Source: CAZDDI01 sp964504195 (GTDB lineage: Bacteria > Chloroflexota > Anaerolineae > B4-G1 > SLSP01). Taken from it: a stretch of 59,032 bases of DNA. The stretch covers positions 1 through 59,032 of the forward strand of contig CAZDDI010000022.1 of assembly GCA_964504195.1 (NCBI GenBank), in the 5' to 3' direction. Shown here in pieces: positions 15,620 through 24,171 of this stretch (position 1 is the stretch's first letter; every line of letters starts with the position of its first letter). The translations under genes and the position numbers were made by a program. The notes beneath the pieces are model-generated. The model was not told the origin of the DNA. It searched no databases and was given only the letters and a program-made list of their open reading frames with translations.

Positions 15620-18600
15620 TTACGGCAGGCTGTACCCTAGTACGCGCCCGGTATGGGCATCGGCGACGTAGAGCGCCCCGGTAGGACTGACGATCAGGCC
15701 AACGGGAAAGGTCAGGCCCTGACCGGTGTCGCTATGTTGACCCGCCGACCAAAGGTAGGTGCCGTAAGCATCGAATACGACAATGCGCCCATCTTGGGGG
15801 TTGCTCACGTAGACATTGTTGTCAAATCCTACCGCCAGATAGGGCTTGTCTTCTGGGTCGCTCAAGTCCCACATTGAGACGTTCCATGCGCGCAGCGGAT
15901 TGCCTTCGAGATCGAGCACTTGCACGCGGCGGTTCCAGCTATCGGCAAGGTAGATTTCTGCTCCGGTGACGGCAATGCCGACGGGTTCATTGAGCTGCCC
16001 GATTTCCCAACCTACACCGCCGATGGTGCGCACCAGCGTCCCCTGCGGTGTGTAGACCTGCACCCGTTTATTGCCGGTGTCGGTGATGTAGATGTTGCCA
16101 TCATCGCCAACGGCGATACCGCGCGGCCCGAAGAAGATGGTTGTCGGATCGTTCTGTGGCCCATGCCAATCGGTGATGTAGCGCCCTTGCGCGTCAAAGA
16201 CTTGCACGCGGTGGTTCCAGGTATCGGCTACATAGACCTGCCCGGCAGCATCTACCGCGATACCCCACGGCTCGTTGAACTGGCCCGGCCCTGTGCCCGG
16301 CCCGCCCCACGAACCGAGCACCCCTTGCGTACTCAGATGCCAGACCTGATGGTTGGTGGTATCGGTGGCATAGAGGGTGCCGTCGGGCGCGAGAGCCAGC
16401 CCGCGTGGGGTCGCGCCGGTAGGGAGCGTGATCGAGGAGATGAGTGGTAATGTTTGTGCGCCGATGGTGTAGGGGTCAAAGGCTGGGGTTGGCTCGATCC
16501 ACTCCCCCGCAGGTGTTCCCGCCGAGCCGCTGTGTTGGCCCCAGATTTCGTAGGCGATATTGCGGCGGACGTAGAGGCGGAAATCCTTGCGCAGCGGCCA
16601 GCGGTTGGTGGTGAGCGTTTGTCCGGTAGCTGCTGCATAAGCGCGATAGTCGCGATCCCAAATGATGTCCCACAGTGCAGCGCGCATAACCGGGTCGGTC
16701 AGCGCAAAGCCCACGCGCTCGTTGGTCAAGCCGAAGTAGTCTTGAATGGGCCACCAGAGGTAGATGTAATCGTAGTAGATATAGTTGTCGCCTATGATGG
16801 CATCCACGGCTTGGTACTGTGCCGCGCCCGCGATGATAGCAGGCGATTCGAGCAGTCTGCTGGGATCAGGGGTAGTGCCGTAGAAATAGGCGTTGGGGTA
16901 GTCGGTCATGTACCAGGAGAAAGGCCAGGAGCCGTCTTCGCTGTAGGCTACAGCGATGTCGTTGGCTGAGCCGGTGGTGCGCCAGGAAACTTCTTCGATT
17001 TGCTGTAGTGCTATTTTGACGTGGGGCGCAGCATGTGCATAGACGAGGAACTCGGTTGCCATATCGTGGTTGACGTAGTTGAACATTACCATGGTGCGTA
17101 CGGTGAGCAGCGAAGCGAAGCCCAAGAGGGCGCCCAGCGCTAGCCGGAGTAACTGCCCTGGCCCGACGCGCATTCCGGCCCATATCAGCGCGCCGCCGAA
17201 GATCAGCAGGCCGAGCAGTCCGCCGAAGAAATTCCCCATCAGTTGGAGTTGATCTAATGTTGAGCCAGCGGGTGTTGTTTCGATGCCAGAGAGGTTGCCG
17301 AAGCTTTGGGAGAGGATGATGATACCGGTTACAGTGAAAGGCAGTGCTAGCAGTGCTAGCCAGCCGTAGTGGGTGATAAAACGGCGGAGATCCAGGCCCT
17401 TAAGTATCTGTTCTGCTCCCCAGGCTGCCAGGAAGATGCTGGGGAGGGTGATATGCACCGCCAGCCAGGGCATTTTCTCGCCGGCCCACGAGTAGATGGC
17501 CCAGGCGAGTAGCGTCCACCCTAGCAAGAAGAGCGGCCAGAAGGTGGGCAAATGTGGATCGTGTGGGAGGCGAGTTTCGGTGTCCGCATTATGTTGGGAG
17601 GCGGTAAGCCCTTGGCGCACGGTGAGCACAAGTGCGCCTATAGCGCTGCCTAGCGAGAGGAAGACGGGGAGATAATCGTACAACGGTGTCACCAAGAAGT
17701 AGTAGTACCAGGGCTGTCCGCCGCGCACCACCCCATGTTGCGCCATCCAGTAGGCCAATCCCCCTAACATCCCGCTGAACAGCCCGATGGGATTGGTGAA
17801 GACGGTAGTATAAAACACGATGAAAATGGTGTAGTGAATGCCTGCGATGATGGGCCAGCGGCGCGGATCCCACCACATTCCCAGTAAGGCAGATGCAGCC
17901 AGCGTAACGAATAACACAATCACGGTGACGATCAAAGTTGGCCCAAAGAGTGATTGGATATCATTACTCAACAGGACATTGTAAAGGGATAACATATCAA
18001 CGCCGGCCATCTGCACGAGGAAGGCGGCTCCGAGCGGTAGGGTAAGCGTACCTATGGTCATTAGTACATCAAAGATGTGCATATTACGGGTGCGTTCTTC
18101 GCCCATGCCGAAGAACGCGATAACAATTGCCCCAATCACTCCCAATATTGCGATGACAGCCGCTGCCCGTCCCCACCAGGCGTGGGCTACATCTGCTACG
18201 CGCGTATTGCCTGCCGGATCGAGTGCGGACTCGGAGACATCGGCGCCGATGTAATCGTAGACAAATAGGCCTCCCATGATGAGGATGAGCGCCAGCAGGA
18301 TCAAGAAGTACGGGTAGAACTGTGGACGTAGCCAATCGGCAAAGAGGATGTTATAAAAGAAGGGCAAAGCCAGTAGCCCGCCAAAGATAGCTGTATGAAG
18401 ATAACTGGCCTCTTTGGTGGTGTACATAAATGAGAACGCAGCTGCCAATACGTAGAGCCACCGGTCTTCACGCTTTTCGATGTAGCGGAAGATGGCCCAT
18501 AGCAGCAGCGTAGTCGTAAGTAAAAGCCCGGCATCGTGGCGGATGTAGCGGGAGTAGTAGGAAATCGAAGGGGAGATGAGGAGCATGATGGCGGCGGCGA

Positions 18601-18931
18601 GGCTGCCCCATTGCCCTAACCAACGGCGGAAGAGCAAGGGGGTCATTACCAGCGCGACGCCCACCAGGGCCGGGAAGATGCGGGCGACAAAGTCGTTCGA
18701 CCCAAAGAGGAAGTAGTTAAGCGCGGTCATGTGGAAGAGCAACGGGCCGTGCATCATGGGATTGTGGGAATAGCCCTGTCCGGCATAGAGATACCAGGAA
18801 AATTTGGTATGCAGGCTTTCATCGTGGCTCATTACCCGGTCGCCCAGGATGTAGAAGCGGGTAAACAGCGCCAATAACAAGATGACGATGTAGGCAACTT
18901 TTTCCCAACGGCGCAATTGTTTCCAATCCAT
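15620..18931 (-). CDS. Membrane glycosyltransferase fused to NHL beta-propeller
   Basis: 1103 residues. The first roughly 650 residues form a polytopic GT39/PMT-like domain with an early acidic motif (ILGDRVMSHDESLH), where Asp/Glu residues are expected in GT-C enzymes, and many transmembrane helices. A soluble extracytoplasmic part follows. From about residue 835 there are six NHL-type repeats (for example GIAVDAAGQVYVADTWNHRV, GIAVGDDGNIYITDTGNKRV), enough for one six-bladed propeller. Similar fusions are known from Chloroflexota (TIGR03663-type proteins). It probably glycosylates a surface acceptor from a polyprenyl-linked sugar; the propeller may bind the target. Confidence 0.8.
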   Translation of the reverse strand: MDWKQLRRWEKVAYIVILLLALFTRFYILGDRVMSHDESLHTKFSWYLYAGQGYSHNPMMHGPLLFHMTALNYFLFGSNDFVARIFPALVGVALVMTPLLFRRWLGQWGSLAAAIMLLISPSISYYSRYIRHDAGLLLTTTLLLWAIFRYIEKREDRWLYVLAAAFSFMYTTKEASYLHTAIFGGLLALPFFYNILFADWLRPQFYPYFLILLALILIMGGLFVYDYIGADVSESALDPAGNTRVADVAHAWWGRAAAVIAILGVIGAIVIAFFGMGEERTRNMHIFDVLMTIGTLTLPLGAAFLVQMAGVDMLSLYNVLLSNDIQSLFGPTLIVTVIVLFVTLAASALLGMWWDPRRWPIIAGIHYTIFIVFYTTVFTNPIGLFSGMLGGLAYWMAQHGVVRGGQPWYYYFLVTPLYDYLPVFLSLGSAIGALVLTVRQGLTASQHNADTETRLPHDPHLPTFWPLFLLGWTLLAWAIYSWAGEKMPWLAVHITLPSIFLAAWGAEQILKGLDLRRFITHYGWLALLALPFTVTGIIILSQSFGNLSGIETTPAGSTLDQLQLMGNFFGGLLGLLIFGGALIWAGMRVGPGQLLRLALGALLGFASLLTVRTMVMFNYVNHDMATEFLVYAHAAPHVKIALQQIEEVSWRTTGSANDIAVAYSEDGSWPFSWYMTDYPNAYFYGTTPDPSRLLESPAIIAGAAQYQAVDAIIGDNYIYYDYIYLWWPIQDYFGLTNERVGFALTDPVMRAALWDIIWDRDYRAYAAATGQTLTTNRWPLRKDFRLYVRRNIAYEIWGQHSGSAGTPAGEWIEPTPAFDPYTIGAQTLPLISSITLPTGATPRGLALAPDGTLYATDTTNHQVWHLSTQGVLGSWGGPGTGPGQFNEPWGIAVDAAGQVYVADTWNHRVQVFDAQGRYITDWHGPQNDPTTIFFGPRGIAVGDDGNIYITDTGNKRVQVYTPQGTLVRTIGGVGWEIGQLNEPVGIAVTGAEIYLADSWNRRVQVLDLEGNPLRAWNVSMWDLSDPEDKPYLAVGFDNNVYVSNPQDGRIVVFDAYGTYLWSAGQHSDTGQGLTFPVGLIVSPTGALYVADAHTGRVLGYSLP

Positions 18932-19061
18932 GTAGAAATCTCCTCAAGTCGAATCTTAAATCACAAATCTACTAGTTTGGTAGCAACGCAAGTTGCCACC
19001 TGTGCAAATCCGTGTCTTATAAAGATTTTGGCGAACAGGTAGCAACTTGCGTTGACTTAGC

Positions 19062-19179
19062 AGCTGTCCGAAAATTCACAAAGGTGGTGGGTGAGCCTGT
19101 CAAAACCAGCACCGGGGTTCGGCAGGCTCACCCACCGCCTGCCGAACCCCACCCTCGGCGGAATTTTCGGATAGCTTCT
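19062..19179. repeat. R3 MITE-like element, copy 1
   Basis: About 118 bp with terminal inverted repeats AGCTGTCCGAAAATT / AATTTTCGGATAGCT. The GC-rich core contains GGTTCGGCAGGC and its inverse GCCTGCCGAACC. Related copies lie at 27415-27514 and 36995-37123. This copy sits six bases from R1 copy 2. The 423 bp gap 18932-19354 is otherwise without a gene. Confidence 0.8.
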
Positions 19180-19185
19180 TATACG

Positions 19186-19313
19186 ATGTTATTAAGTTTA
19201 GGACATAGACCTGGCGGGTTTCCAGGCCTTGAGTCTACAAAATGTCGCTATTCACCGGTAAAATACTACCCCATTCAATTTGTGCGCCACCTGCCCGGTC
19301 TTAACTTAATGTC
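19186..19313. repeat. R1 MITE-like element, copy 2
   Basis: Inverse-orientation counterpart of 2017-2147, aligned over its full length of about 128 bp with scattered substitutions, and with similar terminal inverted repeats. No coding capacity. Confidence 0.8.
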
Positions 19314-19354
19314 TGGGTTCTTATAACAATGGTAAGTTTGGGGACTTTTCCTGG

Positions 19355-21106
19355 TTATGCAGCTTCTTCTGTCGTTACTTCATCCAGTTTCTTGAAGAGC
19401 GGGTCGGGTTTATTGAGTGGGCGTCCGGCGGGCAGGGTCTCGTAGGCCCAGCGCCCTATGGCGTGGGTGGCGTCGTAACGCAGCACCTCATAGGGATAGT
19501 TGCTTTCTTCTACGCTCTCGATGCGCAACGTGCCAAAGAGTGGCTGCTCGTAGCCCAGGGTTGCATGCAATTGCGCGCTGGAGAAGGGCAAGAAGGGCGC
19601 AAGCAATACTTTGAGCGCGTTGATGGCCTGTAAGGCGACGTACAGGCTGGTGGCGGCGGCCTGCCGGTCGGTTTTGATCTGCGACCAGGGTGATTTGACC
19701 TCCAGGTAGCGGTTGGCCTCGCGCGCCAGGTTGATAGCCTCGGCTAAAGCGTTGCGGAATTGGGCAGCTTCCAGGCGTTGGCCTACAGCTTCAAATGCGG
19801 CCTCGATCTTTGCCAGCAGCTCACGGTCTACCTCGGCCAGCTCGCCCGGCTCCGGCACCGCGCCGAAGTGCTTATGCGTGAACGAGAGCACGCGATGCGC
19901 CAGGTTGCCCCAGACCCCCACCAGCTCGCCGTTGTTGCGTTGGATGAAATCGCTCCATAGGAAATTGCTATCGCTGGTCTCTGGCATGATGACGGTGAGA
20001 TAGTAGCGCACCGCATCGGGATCGTAATCGGCCAGCAGGTCGGCTACCGAAATCATGTGTCCCCGGCTTTTGGAGAGTTGCGCCCCGGCAAAGTTCATAA
20101 ATTCGTTAGCAGGCACATCGTAGGGCAAATTGAATTTCTTGGTAGGATCGTCCTCGTACAGCCGCTCGATGCCGATCAATTCAGCAGGCCAGATGATGGT
20201 GTGGAAGGGGATATTATCCTTGCCGATAAAGTAGAGCGTTTGTGCATCGGGCGCGTACCACCAGGTCTTCCAGGCATCAGGATCGCCCACCCGCCGTGCC
20301 CATTCGATACTGGCGGAGAGATAGCCCATCACAGCCTCGAACCAGACGTAGATCCGTTTCTCGTCATAACCTTCCAGCGGCACGGCAACCCCCCAGTCGA
20401 GATCGCGGGTAAAGGGCCGTTCGTGTAACCCTCTCTTGACGTAGTTTTGCGAGAATTTGATGACGTTGGGCCGCCACCTCTCTTTGTCATTCTCCAGATA
20501 AGCCAACACCGCGGGTTCGAGTTGCGCCAAATCAAGGAAGAAGTGCTCTGTCTCGCGTACCACCGGGATCGAGCCATCAATTTTACAACGTGGGTCCTTC
20601 AGATCGAAGGGATCAAGCAGTTGCCCACAGTTATCACACTGATCGCCGCGCGCTTCGGGAAAGGCGCAATGGGGACAAGTCCCCTCCACATAACGATCCG
20701 GCAGGAAACGTCCCAGCGTCTCTGAGTAAAACTGCGATTGTGTCTCTGTGTAGAGATAGCCTCGCTCTTTGAGCTTCAGGAAGATGTCCTGCGCTACCCG
20801 GTGATGATTGGGCGTATCGGTATGCGTGAAGAGATCGTAGGAGATACCGATGTCCCGCTGTGTCGTGAGAAAGTGCTGGTGATACCGCTGGAAGATTTTG
20901 TGCGGCGTTACACCTTCCTGATCTGCGCGCATAGTGATGGGGGTTCCGTGTGAGTCGGACCCGGAGACCATCAGCACATCGTTGCCGATCAACCGGTGGT
21001 AGCGCGCGTAAATATCGGCGGGCAAATAAGCCCCGGCCAGGTGGCCGATGTGCAAATCCCCGTTGGCATAAGGCCAGGCGACTGCGACGAGAATTTTCTT
21101 GTTCAT
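19355..21106 (-). CDS. metG: Methionyl-tRNA synthetase
   Basis: 583-residue class I synthetase that charges tRNA-Met. HIGH motif HIGH at residues 19-22 after VAVAWPYANGDL. A zinc-binding knuckle has Cys pairs CPHC and CDNC. The KMSKS equivalent is QLSKSRGH. An anticodon-binding helical domain follows (LVGVWGNLAHRVLSF). No C-terminal tRNA-binding EMAP domain is present, so this is the short form. The ATG at 21106 follows AGGAGAG by seven bases; an upstream in-frame start at 21124 is less likely. Confidence 0.97.
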   Translation of the reverse strand: MNKKILVAVAWPYANGDLHIGHLAGAYLPADIYARYHRLIGNDVLMVSGSDSHGTPITMRADQEGVTPHKIFQRYHQHFLTTQRDIGISYDLFTHTDTPNHHRVAQDIFLKLKERGYLYTETQSQFYSETLGRFLPDRYVEGTCPHCAFPEARGDQCDNCGQLLDPFDLKDPRCKIDGSIPVVRETEHFFLDLAQLEPAVLAYLENDKERWRPNVIKFSQNYVKRGLHERPFTRDLDWGVAVPLEGYDEKRIYVWFEAVMGYLSASIEWARRVGDPDAWKTWWYAPDAQTLYFIGKDNIPFHTIIWPAELIGIERLYEDDPTKKFNLPYDVPANEFMNFAGAQLSKSRGHMISVADLLADYDPDAVRYYLTVIMPETSDSNFLWSDFIQRNNGELVGVWGNLAHRVLSFTHKHFGAVPEPGELAEVDRELLAKIEAAFEAVGQRLEAAQFRNALAEAINLAREANRYLEVKSPWSQIKTDRQAAATSLYVALQAINALKVLLAPFLPFSSAQLHATLGYEQPLFGTLRIESVEESNYPYEVLRYDATHAIGRWAYETLPAGRPLNKPDPLFKKLDEVTTEEAA

Positions 21107-21157
21107 GGCATCTCTCCTGTACACTCAGCGAATCAGCGATAAGTTCAATTAGGCTAC

Positions 21158-21163
21158 AGTATA
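21158..21163 (-). promoter_or_regulatory. Possible -10 box of metG
   Basis: TATACT on the minus strand about 50 bp upstream of metG, just after the rpoD terminator. No convincing -35 is seen. Confidence 0.4.
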
Positions 21164-21181
21164 ACAAAAATTAGAAATAAG

Positions 21182-21208
21182 AAAACCCGCCAGCGAGGCT
21201 GGCGGGTT
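21182..21208 (-). terminator. Intrinsic terminator after rpoD
   Basis: 11 bp stem AACCCGCCAGC / GCTGGCGGGTT with a 3-base loop, followed on the minus strand by TTTTCTTATTT. Separates rpoD from metG. Confidence 0.75.
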
Positions 21209-21313
21209 AAAGGCCGTGACCCGTGCGTCACACGGGCCGAGGCCGCGGGGAAGCCTCACTTTCCCCGCGCCATGGCATGTAACGCATCATCATACAGTGA
21301 TTCATTTTCAGCC

Positions 21314-22495
21314 TCAGCGCAAATAGTCGCGCAGCTCACGGCTGCGGCTAGGATGGCGCAAGCGTCGCAATGCTTGCCCTTCGATCTGGCGGATGCGTTC
21401 GCGGGTGAGGCCGAATTTCTGGCCGACCTCTTCCAGTGTGTAGCTGCGGCCGTTTTGCAGACCGAAGCGCATTCGTAAAATTCGTACCTCACGGGGGCTG
21501 AGCGTCGCCAAAACCTCTTCGATCTTGTCGCGCAACATCCCGTGGTATGTCATATCGGTTGGTGTGGGCGTGTGATCATCCTCAATGAAGTTGCTGAGCT
21601 CGCTGTCCTCGTCCTCACCGACGGGCCGCTCCAGGCTGAGTGGTTGCCAGGAGACGCGCATCATCCACTGTACCTTGCGGGGTTCCAGCTCCATTTCTGC
21701 GGCAAGCTCTTCAGGGGTAGGGCGCACGCCGCGCTCTTGCTCGATTTCTTGTGCGCGGCGATAGAGCCGACGGATACGGTCGCTCATGTGCACAGGGACG
21801 CGAATGGTGCGCCCCTGATCTGCGATGGCGCGCGTAATGGTTTGGCGGATCCACCAGGTCGCGTAAGTGCTAAACCGGTAGCCCCGCTGATACTCGAACT
21901 TTTCTACGGCCTTCATCAGACCCAGGTTGCCTTCCTGGATTAGATCGAGGAACGGTACCCCCCGCCCGATGTACTTCTTGGCGATACTGACGACTAACCG
22001 GGTGTTGGCGCGGATAAGATGATCGCGAGCGTCTAATCCTTCGTAGATGATGGTGTCTAGCCGTCGGCGTGCTTCGGAGTCGTGCCCATTGTTGCGGAGT
22101 GTGCGTTGCGCGTCGCGCCCAGTTTCAATCTTCATTGCCAGCCCGACCTCTTCATCGAGTGAGAGCAGCGGTACGCGGGCCATCTCGCGCAGGTAGAGCG
22201 CGACGGTGTCATCTACACCGATACCATCGAGATTGTAGTCTTCCTCTTCCCATAAGCCATCTTCGAGATCACCTTCCAGAACTTCATCAGGATCGTCCAA
22301 GCCTACAGCCGCAACTTCGACCGCTTCTTCTTCACCGACTTCGATATCAATGCCGGCCTGCCGCAATTCAGCGATGACGCCTTCAAGTACTTCGTCATCA
22401 TCCAGCGCTGAAGAATCTAACGATTCAAGGATATCCTCAACCGTAAGATAACCTTGTACTTCAGCTTTTTCTAACAAGTCACTGACTATATCCAT
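21314..22495 (-). CDS. rpoD: Primary RNA polymerase sigma factor
   Basis: 393-residue sigma-70 family protein. Acidic N-terminal region 1.1-like (to about residue 90); region 1.2 DTVALYLREMARVPLLS. Region 2 has NTRLVVSIAKKY and FSTYATWWIRQTI. Region 3 has RVPVHMSDRI. Region 4.2 has TLEEVGQKFGLTRERIRQIE, and the C-terminus is RSRELRDYL, typical of the housekeeping factor. It lies 36 bp downstream of the YceD-like gene and is probably co-transcribed with it from the promoter at 23050-23078. It would recognise the TTGACA/TATAAT promoters seen in this window. Confidence 0.93.
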   Translation of the reverse strand: MDIVSDLLEKAEVQGYLTVEDILESLDSSALDDDEVLEGVIAELRQAGIDIEVGEEEAVEVAAVGLDDPDEVLEGDLEDGLWEEEDYNLDGIGVDDTVALYLREMARVPLLSLDEEVGLAMKIETGRDAQRTLRNNGHDSEARRRLDTIIYEGLDARDHLIRANTRLVVSIAKKYIGRGVPFLDLIQEGNLGLMKAVEKFEYQRGYRFSTYATWWIRQTITRAIADQGRTIRVPVHMSDRIRRLYRRAQEIEQERGVRPTPEELAAEMELEPRKVQWMMRVSWQPLSLERPVGEDEDSELSNFIEDDHTPTPTDMTYHGMLRDKIEEVLATLSPREVRILRMRFGLQNGRSYTLEEVGQKFGLTRERIRQIEGQALRRLRHPSRSRELRDYLR

Positions 22496-22531
22496 AAACT
22501 ACCCCAACAGCTGTGTTTTGCCTGTAACCGA

Positions 22532-23017
22532 CTACAGCAGCGAGCGCAAAGCTTCCCAACGCGGGTCAATCGGTGCCTCGCAGGTACATTCCCCTAGATT
22601 GACGTTCCCGCCGCAGACAGCACAAAGCTTTTCACATGTCGCTGAGCAACTCGGGTTGAGTGGCATCCCTAGCCACGCATACTCGCGCACCAGGGGGGCT
22701 AAATTAGCCCGCCCGTCTTCATTGACACGCACCGGACGCTCTTGCGTTAGTTCTGCACCAGGCAAGCTAATCAGATCTTCAATTTCCAGGGTAATAGGGA
22801 CAAAGAAAGGCGTCAAACAGCGCGTACAATCGGTTTCTACGAGTGCTTCGAGACGCCCTTGGGCGAGGATGCCGTGTGCTAAGCGTGTTAAGTGAAGGTC
22901 TCCCCGGAGATATTCAAGATGCAAATCTTCTATGACACTATCCCCAACATTCAATGGTAGTGTTTGACGTTGTCCTAATTTGGCATGAACCAGATCTAAA
23001 AGGTCCACAAGTATCAT
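22532..23017 (-). CDS. YceD/DUF177 family protein
   Basis: 161 residues with the family Cys layout: CTRC in the middle, then CSATCEKLCAVCGG and ECTC near the C-terminus, probably a metal site. Family members are linked to large-ribosomal-RNA metabolism in bacteria and plastids and usually precede rpmF. Here the next gene is rpoD instead. Starts at ATG 23017 behind a GGAGG sequence. Confidence 0.85.
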   Translation of the reverse strand: MILVDLLDLVHAKLGQRQTLPLNVGDSVIEDLHLEYLRGDLHLTRLAHGILAQGRLEALVETDCTRCLTPFFVPITLEIEDLISLPGAELTQERPVRVNEDGRANLAPLVREYAWLGMPLNPSCSATCEKLCAVCGGNVNLGECTCEAPIDPRWEALRSLL

Positions 23018-23049
23018 GGTTGGCCCTCCATGGCCTATTCGCTTTGATC

Positions 23050-23078
23050 ATTATATCATAGCTGCCTAGCCACGTCAA
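23050..23078 (-). promoter_or_regulatory. Promoter of the YceD-rpoD operon
   Basis: On the minus strand, TTGACG (23073-23078) and TATAAT (23050-23055) with a 17 bp spacer; start of transcription about 25-30 bp before the YceD gene. Confidence 0.8.
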
Positions 23079-23186
23079 GGTTTTTGTTAATTTTTGGTGA
23101 ATAATCAGGTTTTGCGTATAATTTATTGCGTGACTACGGAAATTGATTTTGGAGATGTGGGTGTGCAGCTGGCACGTTAGGGGCAA

Positions 23187-23768
23187 TCAACACAATGGGA
23201 TATGTTCAACCCGTGGTACGCTGCCGCTTTCCAAGATGAGCAGGGCAACGGAAGGGGCTGCGGGCCAATTGAAGTATTCTTTTTCTAGTGCAGCGCCAGG
23301 ATTGACGAGCAGCGTTTCTCCCCAACGTGCCATGTAGAAGCGGTGCGTATGCCCAAAGACGATGACATCAGCAGCGGGGAAGCGTCGCAGGAGGTGTGTC
23401 GCAATGGCGCGGTCGTACTTGGGGAAATCGTGTTGTCCGGCGAGTTTGCGCAGTAGGAACCATCCTTTGTAAATCCAGGAACGCACACCCAGGTCATGCC
23501 CGTGTGTCACTACGATTTGGCGGTTTGCTAGCACCAGGCTTAAATCATGCGGGAAGGTTGCTCCGCCGGCAGACCGGTCGAGTAGATGAAAATTCCCCCG
23601 CACAGCGTAGGTGGGCGCAATTGCTGTTAGCGGAGTAAGTGCGTCCGGTTCATCCACGTCCCCGGCGTGGAGGATAGCATCCACGCCGCGCAATCCCGCC
23701 AGTGCAGACTCGGGGATGCGCGGTGCGCGGTAGGGAACGTGCGTGTCAGCAATTAGCCCGATGCGCAT
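23187..23768 (-). CDS. YfcE/MJ0936-like metallophosphoesterase
   Basis: 193 residues with the full calcineurin-like metal-binding set: DTH (residues 8-10), HAGD, GNFH, THGH and FGHTHRF. Family members are small phosphodiesterases acting on cyclic or model substrates; the natural substrate is unknown. It begins right behind the acpP terminator with ATG at 23768, the terminator T-tract overlapping its start region. It may be read by partial readthrough from acpP. Confidence 0.9.
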   Translation of the reverse strand: MRIGLIADTHVPYRAPRIPESALAGLRGVDAILHAGDVDEPDALTPLTAIAPTYAVRGNFHLLDRSAGGATFPHDLSLVLANRQIVVTHGHDLGVRSWIYKGWFLLRKLAGQHDFPKYDRAIATHLLRRFPAADVIVFGHTHRFYMARWGETLLVNPGAALEKEYFNWPAAPSVALLILESGSVPRVEHIPLC

Positions 23769-23803
23769 AAAAACGACAAGGCCACCATCGGGTGGCCTTG
23801 CCC
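23768..23803 (-). terminator. Intrinsic terminator after acpP
   Basis: Minus-strand stem CAAGGCCACC / GGTGGCCTTG followed by GTCGTTTTT. Confidence 0.85.
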
Positions 23804-23818
23804 CGAATACGAGCTGGG

Positions 23819-24064
23819 CTAGGCGCTCTTTTGCATCCGTTCGCTGACGTACTCGACAGCGTTTTGCACGGACACGATGCTTTGCGCATCCTCATCCGAA
23901 ATCCGCCCACCGAATTCCTCCTCGAACGCCATGATCAATTCGACCAGATCTAGTGAATCTGCTCCCAGGTCTTCCCGGAAGCGGGCTTCCGGTGTGATCT
24001 CGTCCTCAGCGACATTGAGGATCTCGACAATGTTTTTCTTGACGCGCGAAAAAGTCTCACTCAT
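23819..24064 (-). CDS. acpP: Acyl carrier protein
   Basis: 81-residue acidic carrier protein of fatty acid synthesis. The phosphopantetheine attachment motif is GADSLDLVELIM, with Ser about residue 38. Start ATG at 24064 behind CAGGAGG; the frame is open to 24169 but that extension crosses the promoter. Other fatty acid genes are not in the window. It is expressed divergently from fni. Confidence 0.96.
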   Translation of the reverse strand: MSETFSRVKKNIVEILNVAEDEITPEARFREDLGADSLDLVELIMAFEEEFGGRISDEDAQSIVSVQNAVEYVSERMQKSA

Positions 24065-24092
24065 GGTTGCCTCCTGCTTGAATACTGAATGT

Positions 24093-24121
24093 ATTTTATA
24101 ATTCGTAAGCAGAAAAGTCAA
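24093..24121 (-). promoter_or_regulatory. Promoter of acpP
   Basis: Minus-strand TTGACT (24116-24121), 17 bp spacer, TAAAAT (24093-24098). Its -35 box forms one arm of the palindrome AGTCAAGTTTGACT at 24116-24129. Confidence 0.65.
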
Positions 24122-24123
24122 GT

Positions 24124-24151
24124 TTGACTTTGGGAGTGCTTCAGGTAAGAT
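24124..24151 (+). promoter_or_regulatory. Promoter of fni
   Basis: TTGACT (24124-24129), 16 bp spacer, TAAGAT (24146-24151). Back to back with the acpP promoter; the two -35 boxes together make a 14 bp inverted repeat. Confidence 0.55.
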
Positions 24152-24171
24152 GCACTTTTGAGGTGACACTT

